From an uncultured Holophagales bacterium (GTDB lineage: Bacteria > Acidobacteriota > Thermoanaerobaculia > UBA5066), in assembly GCA_937927565.1 (NCBI GenBank), contig CALBDV010000440.1, positions 1-11,790 on the forward strand: a DNA stretch of 11,790 nt, read 5' to 3'. Positions within the stretch are counted from its first letter, which is position 1; every line of letters starts with the position of its first letter. The position numbers were made by a program, and so were the translations under genes. The notes under the pieces are model-generated. The model was not told the DNA's origin and did not search any database. It saw only the letters and a list, made by a program, of their open reading frames with translations. Shown here piece by piece: positions 1 to 6,285 of this stretch.

Positions 1-1608
1 ATCAACCTCGAGCCGATCGCCGTCGCGCTCGCCATGCGCTGCCGAGGGCGCTGGGTCCGGCTCATGGTCGACCGGCACGAGGAGTTCTTCGCGACGGTCG
101 TGCGGCAGGGGCTGACGGCGACCCTCGTCACGGGCGTCGACCGGAGCGGCAAGGTGCAGGCCCAGAAGATGCACTACCTCTGGAACTGCGGCGGCTACGG
201 CGGCTACGGCGTCAACATCGTCCGCGCGGCGGGCTACACGTGCGGCGGGGCGTACGAGTTCCCCAACGTCGAGGGCGACAGCATCGGCGTCTACACGAAC
301 CGCCCGGTCGGCAGCGCCTACCGCGGCTTCGGGATGCAGGAGATCCACTGGGCGCTCGAGCAGCAGATGGACAAGGTGGCCCTGGAGATCGGGATGGACC
401 CGGTCGCGTTCCGGCTCCTCAACGCGCTCGGCGCGGGGAAGGCGACGGTCACGGGGCAGGTCCTCGACGAGCACGCCGGACGCGTCGACCTCTGCATCCG
501 CAGGGTCGCGGACGAGATCGGGATGGATCCCGGCCGCGCGAAGACGCCATTCCGCGGAAAGGGCATCGCCTGTGCCGTGAAGGCGCCTGCCATGCCGAAC
601 GACGCCGCGTCGTCGGTCGTGATGAAGTTCGCCGAGGACGCCACGCTCGAGATCCTCATCGCGGGGATCGACTACGGGCAGGGGCTGATGACGGTCGTCG
701 CGCAGTTCGCGGCCGAGGCGCTCGACATCCCGGTCGAGACGGTCCGGGTGAGGGGCTGCCCCGACACGGATCTCTCGCCGTACGACTGGCAGACGGTCGC
801 CTCGCGCCAGACCTGGGCGACGGGGAATGCCGTCCTTCGCGGGGCCGAAGAGATTCGTCGGAAGCTCTGCGACACGGCGGGAGAGGCGCTCGGAGTGCCG
901 GCCTCGGAGCTGGTTCTCCGCGGCGGCGCCGTCGTCCACGAGGCGACGGAGCGGTCGCTTCCGCTCGCGCGTCTCGTCATGGGCTACCAGTTCCCCGACG
1001 GCCACGCCATCGGAGGCCCGGTCGCCGCGGCCACGTCGTACCTCCCCCAGGGGCTCCTCTTCCTGGACCCGCAGACGAGCCAGAGTGCCAAGCCGGTGGC
1101 GAAGTGGACGTTCGGGGCGCAGGCGGTGGAGATCTCGGTCGACCCCGAAACGGGGCAGGTGACGGTGGAGAAGATCGCGGCCTGCTACGACGTCGGCCGC
1201 GTCGTGAACCCCGGACTGATCAAGGGGCAGACGTACGGCGGCATCGTCCAGGGGCTCGGCACCGGGACGATGGAGGAGCTCGTCCTCGACACGAAGACGG
1301 GACGCGCGCTGAACGCCTCCCTCATGGACTACAAGATCCCGTCCACCGAGGACGTGCCTGCGGTGATGTCGGTCGACTTCGTCGAGACGCCGCAGAAGGA
1401 CGGCCCGATGGGGGCCCGCGGCATCGGCGAGCACACGATGATCCCGACGCCGGCCGCCATCGCCAACGCCCTCTACGACGCGTGCGGCATCCGGATCTCC
1501 GAGATGCCGATCACCGCGGAGAAGGTCTGGAGGGCGCTTCGCGAGAAGGAGAGGAAAGCGAGCGAGGTGGCCGCCGAGGCGGCGGCCCCGGTGGGCGTGA
1601 CGGCGTGA
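1..1608 (+). CDS. Molybdopterin-binding large subunit of a xanthine dehydrogenase-family hydroxylase (5' partial)
   Basis: The frame is open from the first base, so the gene starts upstream. The 535 visible residues are about the C-terminal two thirds of a family whose stand-alone Mo subunits are usually about 750-780 residues. Family marks are the substrate-pocket YRGFG motif (visible residues 107-111, compare FRGFG in xanthine dehydrogenase), the GQG cofactor loop (226-228) and GARGIGE ending in the catalytic base Glu477 (codon 1429-1431). The N-terminal molybdopterin loop is outside the window. The family hydroxylates a ring carbon of N-heterocycles or aldehydes with water as oxygen donor, passing electrons through 2Fe-2S and FAD subunits; none is visible here. 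The TGA overlaps the GTG of the DUF2877 gene by 4 bp, tying it to the carbamoyltransferase-like genes. The family call is firm. The substrate is not known, and xanthine should not be assumed. Confidence 0.95.
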   Translation: MNLEPIAVALAMRCRGRWVRLMVDRHEEFFATVVRQGLTATLVTGVDRSGKVQAQKMHYLWNCGGYGGYGVNIVRAAGYTCGGAYEFPNVEGDSIGVYTNRPVGSAYRGFGMQEIHWALEQQMDKVALEIGMDPVAFRLLNALGAGKATVTGQVLDEHAGRVDLCIRRVADEIGMDPGRAKTPFRGKGIACAVKAPAMPNDAASSVVMKFAEDATLEILIAGIDYGQGLMTVVAQFAAEALDIPVETVRVRGCPDTDLSPYDWQTVASRQTWATGNAVLRGAEEIRRKLCDTAGEALGVPASELVLRGGAVVHEATERSLPLARLVMGYQFPDGHAIGGPVAAATSYLPQGLLFLDPQTSQSAKPVAKWTFGAQAVEISVDPETGQVTVEKIAACYDVGRVVNPGLIKGQTYGGIVQGLGTGTMEELVLDTKTGRALNASLMDYKIPSTEDVPAVMSVDFVETPQKDGPMGARGIGEHTMIPTPAAIANALYDACGIRISEMPITAEKVWRALREKERKASEVAAEAAAPVGVTA

Positions 1609-2288
1609 GGACAGCCGAGATCACGAACGTCCTGGACGAGGCGATGACCCCGGCGCGCGTACGGACGCCGCTTCCGTGTCGCGAGCTCGACCCGCTTCCG
1701 GGGCCGGTCTCCCGCGCGTCGCTCGTCCTCGATCTCGCGTGCATCTTCCTTCCCGCCCGCACGCGCGCTCTCCTCTCGGGACAGGGCGGGGAACCGGGGT
1801 CGGTGGAGGAGATGGTCGTGAGGTGGGCGCACGTCCGAGTCGGGTCGATCGTCAGGACGCTCCTCGCAGGGGACGTGCGCGTCGTCGCCTACCGACCCGA
1901 CGCCGCGGCGCTCACCGGCCTCGGCCCGGGGCTCACCCCGACCGGGGACGATCTCCTCGTCGGCCTCGCGGCCATGTCGCAGCGTCTCGTCGGGGGAGGG
2001 CTCGTCGAGGCGCGCGCGGCGGTGGCTTTCACCACCTCGCTGGCCGGCCTCCCCGCGGGGGAGACCACCCCGGTGGCGCACCGTCTCCTCCAGAACGCAT
2101 CGAAGGGACGCTTCCCGTCGGTCCTCGCGTCGGCGGTCGAGATGCTCGGGAACCCTCACGCCGACCCGGAATCGCTCCGGACCCTGACGGTGCACCTCGC
2201 CGCCACCGGGGCCCATTCGGGAGCGGACCTCCTCGCGGGGGCGATCTCGCTCGTCTACGGCGTCATCGACGGCGAGGTGAAGCGATGA
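1605..2288 (+). CDS. DUF2877 protein, AllH/YlbF/YahE-like subunit of a carbamoyltransferase
   Basis: This 227-residue protein carries the DUF2877 hallmark Gly/Pro-rich motif GLGPGLTPTGDD followed by LLVG at residues 105-120. A second conserved stretch (about 155-175, TPVAHRLL then SKGRFP) and a C-terminal HSGADLLAG (204-212) also fit. In E. coli the homologue YlbF (AllH, about 270 residues) is reported as one of three subunits of oxamate carbamoyltransferase, and YahE is its paralogue in the yah operon. This copy is some 40 residues shorter, mainly at the N-terminus. I chose GTG 1605 because it overlaps the upstream TGA (GTGA). ATG 1644 is in frame, follows a GA-rich stretch and is a real alternative. 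Its TGA overlaps the FdrA ATG by 4 bp. It is probably cytoplasmic, with no signal peptide or membrane segment. Family call is confident; the role follows from its neighbours. Confidence 0.88.
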   Translation: MRTAEITNVLDEAMTPARVRTPLPCRELDPLPGPVSRASLVLDLACIFLPARTRALLSGQGGEPGSVEEMVVRWAHVRVGSIVRTLLAGDVRVVAYRPDAAALTGLGPGLTPTGDDLLVGLAAMSQRLVGGGLVEARAAVAFTTSLAGLPAGETTPVAHRLLQNASKGRFPSVLASAVEMLGNPHADPESLRTLTVHLAATGAHSGADLLAGAISLVYGVIDGEVKR

Positions 2289-3832
2289 GCACGCTCGTCC
2301 TCGTCCGCCCCGGCTGCTACCAGGACTCCGCCCGCCTCATGCAGGTGAGCCGGGAGCTGGCCGCCGTACCGGGCGTGACCGAGGCCGTGGCGATGATGGG
2401 GACCGAGACGAATCGCCGCCTGCTCGCGGACGCGGGTTTCCCGAAGGCGGAGCTGGCAGGTGCGACACCGCTCGACATGATCGTCGCGCTCAGGGCCCAG
2501 TCCCCCGAGGCGCTCGACACCGTACAGGCCGCGCTCGACGGGCTCCTCGCGGGCAGGGGCGCGAGCGTTGCTTCGGGCGGCGTCGCGGCGGGGGGAGGTC
2601 GCCCCCGAACGGTCGCCGAGGCGCTCGAGGCTCACCCGGACGCAAACCTCGTGTCGGTCGCGGTCCCGGGCCTCTATGCTGCCTTCGTCGCGCATCGGGC
2701 GCTCGACGCGGGGCGGAGCGTCTTTCTCTTCTCCGACAACGTCTCGATTGCCGACGAGGTCGCGCTCAAGCGCCGGGCCTCGGATCGCGGTCTCCTCGTG
2801 ATGGGCCCCGACTGCGGAACCGCGATCCTCTCCGGCGTCGGCCTCGGTTTCGCGAACCGCGTCGAGCGAGGTCCGGTGGGGATCGTCGGAGCCTCCGGCA
2901 CCGGCATCCAGGAGCTCTCGTGCCTCCTCGACCGGAAGGGAGTCGGCATCTCGCACGCCATCGGCACCGGCAGCCGCGACCTCTCGGAAGCGGTGGACGG
3001 AATGATGACGGAGGCGGGACTGGCGCTCCTCGCGCGCGACCCGGAGACGAGGTGCGTCCTCCTCGTCGCCAAGCACCCGGCCGAGAGCGTGGCGAGGCGC
3101 CTTCACGTCGTCCTCGCGAAGCTCGGCAAGCCGGTCACGGTCCGATACCTCGGCGAGCCGGCACGGGGCGCCGTGGACGGGGTCGTGTACGCCGGCTCCC
3201 TCGACGAGGCGGCGGAGTCGGCAGCGAAGTGGGTGGGTGCCCGGCCATCGCCCGAGGTGGCGGCGTCGGTGGAGCCGGAGGAGGGGCCCGGTCCGGGCCA
3301 GTCCTCCGGGCAAGTCCGGCTCGTCGGCCTCTTTGGTGGCGGCTCGCTCGCAGCGGAGGCACGCTGCGTCCTCGCGGCGAGCGGCCTCGAGACCGTCGTT
3401 CCCGCGGAGAAGCTGTCCGGCCACGCGCCGCTCCCTCCCGGGAACCTGATCGTCGACACCGGGGACGACGCCTACACCGTCGGCCGTCCCCACCCGATGG
3501 TCGACCAGACCGTCCGCTGCGAGCTGATCCGCGCGGCCGGCGCCGACCTCTCGGTCCGCGTCCTCCTCCTCGACCTCGTCCTCGGCGACGGCGCGCACCC
3601 GGACCCGGCGCCCGAGCTCGTCAGCTGCGTCGTCGCTGCCCGCGCGGCGCGCGGAGGGCGACCCCTCGCCGTCGTCGTCTCCGTCTGCGGCTCGCGGCGC
3701 GACCCGCAGGGGACCGCCCGGCAGGAGGATCTCCTCCGCCGCGCCGGGATCCACGTCGCGTCGTCGGCGGCGCTCGCGGCCGCGGAGGCCGCGGCGCTCC
3801 TCCCCCGCGTCCGCGAGGAGGTGGCGCGGTGA
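2285..3832 (+). CDS. fdrA: FdrA family protein (AllF/YahF-like), carbamoyltransferase subunit with succinyl-CoA-synthetase-like fold
   Basis: The product has 515 residues, close to E. coli FdrA (about 555). The N-terminal part (1-90) is the FdrA-specific domain. A CoA-binding/succinyl-CoA-ligase-like Rossmann region follows, with FLFSDNVSI (147-155), VMGPDCGTAI (172-181), GIVGASGTGIQE (199-210) and ISHAIGTGSRDLS (222-234). A Pro/Gly/Glu-rich linker (about 320-343) leads to a second half with GLFGGGSLAAEA (348-359), HPMVDQ (403-408) and LLLDLVLGDGAH (427-438), all FdrA signatures. Databases often call this family acyl-CoA synthetase. In E. coli FdrA (AllF) is instead reported as a subunit of oxamate carbamoyltransferase, which releases carbamoyl phosphate from oxalurate. 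The ATG overlaps the preceding stop (ATGA) and has a GAGGTG Shine-Dalgarno at 2274-2279. The TGA overlaps the DUF1116 start. Confidence 0.94.
   Translation: MSTLVLVRPGCYQDSARLMQVSRELAAVPGVTEAVAMMGTETNRRLLADAGFPKAELAGATPLDMIVALRAQSPEALDTVQAALDGLLAGRGASVASGGVAAGGGRPRTVAEALEAHPDANLVSVAVPGLYAAFVAHRALDAGRSVFLFSDNVSIADEVALKRRASDRGLLVMGPDCGTAILSGVGLGFANRVERGPVGIVGASGTGIQELSCLLDRKGVGISHAIGTGSRDLSEAVDGMMTEAGLALLARDPETRCVLLVAKHPAESVARRLHVVLAKLGKPVTVRYLGEPARGAVDGVVYAGSLDEAAESAAKWVGARPSPEVAASVEPEEGPGPGQSSGQVRLVGLFGGGSLAAEARCVLAASGLETVVPAEKLSGHAPLPPGNLIVDTGDDAYTVGRPHPMVDQTVRCELIRAAGADLSVRVLLLDLVLGDGAHPDPAPELVSCVVAARAARGGRPLAVVVSVCGSRRDPQGTARQEDLLRRAGIHVASSAALAAAEAAALLPRVREEVAR
3815..3822 (+). promoter_or_regulatory. 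Strong Shine-Dalgarno for the DUF1116 gene
   Basis: GAGGAGGT lies inside the end of fdrA, 6 nt before GTG 3829. This spacing favours GTG 3829 over the duplicated GTG at 3844, which would be 21 nt away. Confidence 0.75.
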
Positions 3833-3873
3833 GCACGAGCACTGTGAGCACGAACACCCTGAACGCGAGCACA
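3829..3873 (+). repeat. Imperfect 15-bp tandem repeat, three units, covering the DUF1116 start codon
   Basis: Unit 1 is GTGAGCACGAGCACT (3829-3843), unit 2 GTGAGCACGAACACC (3844-3858, 13 of 15 identical to unit 1) and unit 3 CTGAACGCGAGCACA (3859-3873, 11 of 15). The repeat keeps the frame, duplicates the GTG start and encodes a low-complexity Ser/Thr/Asn leader of five residues per unit. Conserved family sequence begins just after it. Confidence 0.7.
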
Positions 3874-5316
3874 TCCGTCCTTCTCGACGGACGGCTCGAG
3901 GTCGTCCACGCCGGAATCGATGCCGTCGCCGAAGCCCCACGGTCCACCGGAGCGACGGTGACGCTCGTCGACTTCGAGCCTCCTTCAGGCGGTGACCCGC
4001 GGCGGATGACGCTTCTCTCCGAGGTCCTCTCCGGCCCGATGGCCCCGGAGATCGACGCTGCGAACGCCCGAGCCCTCGCGCGTCTCCTCGCGAGCCGTCC
4101 GCATCTCGTCGGCATCGGCATCGCGCGCGACGTCATCCCCGGAATGGCCGAGGACCTCTTCCTCCACGCCGGCCCGCCGGTGACGTGGGAGCGGATGTGC
4201 GGCCCGATGCGCGGGGCCGTGATCGGCGGCCTCCTGCACGAGGGGCGCGCGAAGAGCGTGGAGGAGGCGACGACCCTCGCCGCCTCCGGCGCGGTCCGCT
4301 TCGACCCGTGCCACCACCACGACGCCGTCGGCCCGATGGCGGGCCTCGTCACGCCGTCGATGCCGGTCTTCATCGTGGAGGACCGCGGCGGCGAGAGAGC
4401 CGGAACGCGGACGTTCTGCACGCTGAACGAGGGGCTCGGGAAGGTCCTTCGCTACGGCGCGTTCTCGGAAGAGGTCCTGGCGCGCCTCGAGTTCATGCGC
4501 GACACCCTGGCCCCGGTCCTGTCCGCCGCCCTCGCGCTCCGCGGACCGATCGACCTCAAGCACCTGATGGCCCAGGCGCTCCAGATGGGCGACGAAGGGC
4601 ACAACCGCAACCGCGCCGGCACGTCGCTCCTCTTCCGCGAGCTGGCTCCGGCGATCGTCAGGGCCACCGAGGACCGCGAGAGGGCCGCACGCGTCCTCGA
4701 GTTCGTCAACGGCAACGACCACTTCTACCTCAACCTCTCGATGCCGATGGGCAAGTGCATGCTCAAGGCTGCGGAAGGCGAGTCGCTCTCCTCGCTCGTC
4801 ACCGTGATGGCCCGGAACGGGACCGACTTCGGCATCCAGGTCGCGTCGATGCCGGGGCGCTGGTTCACCGGGCCGGCGCTGCAGGTGCGCGGCCTCTACT
4901 TCCCAGGGTTCACGGAAGCGGACGCGAACCCCGACATCGGCGACAGCGCCATCACGGAGACGGCCGGCTTCGGCGGCTTCGCGATGGGGGCCGCTCCGGC
5001 GATCGTCCAGTTCGTCGGAGGCAGCGCCGAGGATGCCCTCGCGGCCACCCGCGCGATGCGCCGCATCACCCTCGGCGCGAACTCCGGGTTCGCGATCCCG
5101 GCCCTCGGCTTCGCCGGCACACCGACAGGCATCGACCTGCGTCTCGTGGAGGAGAGGAACCTCCTCCCCCAGATCAACACCGGCATCGCCCACAGGGACC
5201 CCGGCGTGGGGCAGGTGGGGGCCGGCCTCGTCAACCCGCCCTGGGAGGCGTTCCACGCCGCCCTCGAGGCACTTGCCGAACACGTCCGCGCTGCGGCTCC
5301 GCCGCCGCGCGCCTGA
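3829..5316 (+). CDS. DUF1116 protein (AllG/YlbE/YahG-like), probable catalytic partner of FdrA
   Basis: The 495-residue product matches DUF1116 throughout: MCGPMRGA (123-130), PCHHHDAVGPMAG (160-172), NEGLGKVLRYG (200-210), MGDEGHNRNRAGTS (253-266), NDHFYLNLSM (296-305), LYFPGF (356-361), GDSAITET (371-378) and a C-terminal INTGIAH. The triple-His and HNRN clusters are striking and may line an active site or metal site (inference). An N-terminal domain (about 17-55) carries a PPSGGDP motif, as in longer family members. E. coli YlbE (AllG) is reported to act with FdrA and YlbF as oxamate carbamoyltransferase. GTG 3829 overlaps the fdrA stop and sits 6 nt after a strong GAGGAGGT. A second in-frame GTG at 3844 was created by a 15-bp tandem repeat that makes the first 15 residues Ser/Thr/Asn-rich. 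No signal peptide. Family call is very sure. Confidence 0.95.
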   Translation: MSTSTVSTNTLNASTSVLLDGRLEVVHAGIDAVAEAPRSTGATVTLVDFEPPSGGDPRRMTLLSEVLSGPMAPEIDAANARALARLLASRPHLVGIGIARDVIPGMAEDLFLHAGPPVTWERMCGPMRGAVIGGLLHEGRAKSVEEATTLAASGAVRFDPCHHHDAVGPMAGLVTPSMPVFIVEDRGGERAGTRTFCTLNEGLGKVLRYGAFSEEVLARLEFMRDTLAPVLSAALALRGPIDLKHLMAQALQMGDEGHNRNRAGTSLLFRELAPAIVRATEDRERAARVLEFVNGNDHFYLNLSMPMGKCMLKAAEGESLSSLVTVMARNGTDFGIQVASMPGRWFTGPALQVRGLYFPGFTEADANPDIGDSAITETAGFGGFAMGAAPAIVQFVGGSAEDALAATRAMRRITLGANSGFAIPALGFAGTPTGIDLRLVEERNLLPQINTGIAHRDPGVGQVGAGLVNPPWEAFHAALEALAEHVRAAAPPPRA

Positions 5317-5340
5317 AGACGCCCAGAGACACAAGAGACG

Positions 5341-5346
5341 AAGGAG
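5341..5346 (+). promoter_or_regulatory. Shine-Dalgarno for the cyclase-family gene
   Basis: AAGGAG is followed by 6 nt and ATG 5353. It fixes the start of the cyclase gene, the first gene of the operon not coupled by overlap to the one before it (36-nt gap, no terminator-like structure seen). Confidence 0.75.
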
Positions 5347-5352
5347 TCGTAC

Positions 5353-6228
5353 ATGCGTCCGATCGAGCTCTCGATCCCCCTCGGCATCGGCACCCCGGCC
5401 TGGCCCACCTACGAGCCGCTCCAGATGAAGTACTTCAAGCGGCTCGCGCCGAACGGCGCGAACGGGCAGATCCTGACGCACAGCAACCACCTCGGGACGC
5501 ACATGGACGGCGAGATCCACTTCTACTCGCCCGGCAAGGACATGGCGGCCCTCCAGCTCGACTTCCTGATGCACGAGGGGGCGATCGTCGACCTCTCCGA
5601 CGCCGTCGGCGACTACGACGTCTACACCTCGAAGATGGTCGAGGATCGCGTCGAGGTGAAGGACGGCGACATCCTCATCATCCACACGGGATACCACCAC
5701 TACGGGTGGGACCAGCCGGAGGCGGACGAGATCCGCTACATGGTCAAGCACCCCGGGCCCGACCGGGAGTTCGCCGAGTGGTGCAAGAAGAGGAAGCTCC
5801 GCTGGCTCGGCGTCGACTGCGGCAGCGCGGACCACCCGATGAACACGATCATCCGGACCTGGATGCCGCGGCAGGCGAAGGAGGCCGACGCCCACTTCCG
5901 CGCGAAGTACGGGATGCCGCTCGACGAGTTCTACGACGACGGCAAGTACCAGCTCATGCACCTCGAGCTCTTCAACCACGGGATCATCCACGCCGAGTGC
6001 ATGGGAGGGGACATCGACCTCCTCCTCAACCAGCGCGCCGTCATCGGCGCCTTCCCGTGGCGCCTCGTCGACGGCGAGTCGTGCATCTGCCGCATCGTGG
6101 CGTTCGTCGACGACGACCGGCACGCGGCGCTCATGGAGAAGAAGTCGAAGGCCGTGATGACGAAGTGGAACGACGTTTCGGGTGCGCCGAACGCCTGGCT
6201 CCACGAAGAGGCTCGGAAGAAGGGCTGA
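5353..6228 (+). CDS. Cyclase-family metal-dependent hydrolase (kynurenine formamidase / isatin hydrolase superfamily)
   Basis: The 291-residue protein shows the family metal motif HxGTHxDxxxH: His46, Gly48-Thr49-His50, Asp52 and His56. GVDCGSADHP (153-162) and the His203...Glu215 pair near the C-terminus supply the other expected metal and active-site residues. Members (bacterial kynurenine formamidase, isatin hydrolase) use Zn or Mn to hydrolyse amide bonds, including lactam ring opening. The protein is longer than kynurenine formamidase (about 210 residues) because of an insert around 165-200, so it is probably not KynB. Between a carbamoyltransferase and an amidase, the plausible job is opening an oxidised N-heterocycle to a ureido acid (inference). 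No signal peptide, so cytoplasmic. Family very likely; substrate unknown. Confidence 0.92.
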   Translation: MRPIELSIPLGIGTPAWPTYEPLQMKYFKRLAPNGANGQILTHSNHLGTHMDGEIHFYSPGKDMAALQLDFLMHEGAIVDLSDAVGDYDVYTSKMVEDRVEVKDGDILIIHTGYHHYGWDQPEADEIRYMVKHPGPDREFAEWCKKRKLRWLGVDCGSADHPMNTIIRTWMPRQAKEADAHFRAKYGMPLDEFYDDGKYQLMHLELFNHGIIHAECMGGDIDLLLNQRAVIGAFPWRLVDGESCICRIVAFVDDDRHAALMEKKSKAVMTKWNDVSGAPNAWLHEEARKKG

Positions 6229-6285
6229 AGGACGAGGCGGGCCGGACGGGAACCCGTCGCGGCTCGCTCGGGCCGCTCGACGGAA

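Noticed and set aside
2285..3832. FdrA as an acyl-CoA synthetase or a membrane protease regulator
   Set aside because: Those are legacy names. The neighbouring DUF1116 and DUF2877 genes point to the carbamoyltransferase complex.
2255..3940. Long minus-strand frame opposite fdrA
   Set aside because: Low-complexity composition, no domain motifs and full overlap with a well-supported fdrA; shadow of biased codon use.
5353..6228. Kynurenine formamidase (kynB)
   Set aside because: The protein is about 80 residues longer than KynB and has no tryptophan-degradation neighbours; only the superfamily call is supported.
6245..6258. GACGGG-AA-CCCGTC inverted repeat between the cyclase and amidase genes, as a terminator or operator
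   Set aside because: The stem is short with a minimal loop and no T-tract follows, so it is not a convincing terminator in GC-rich DNA.
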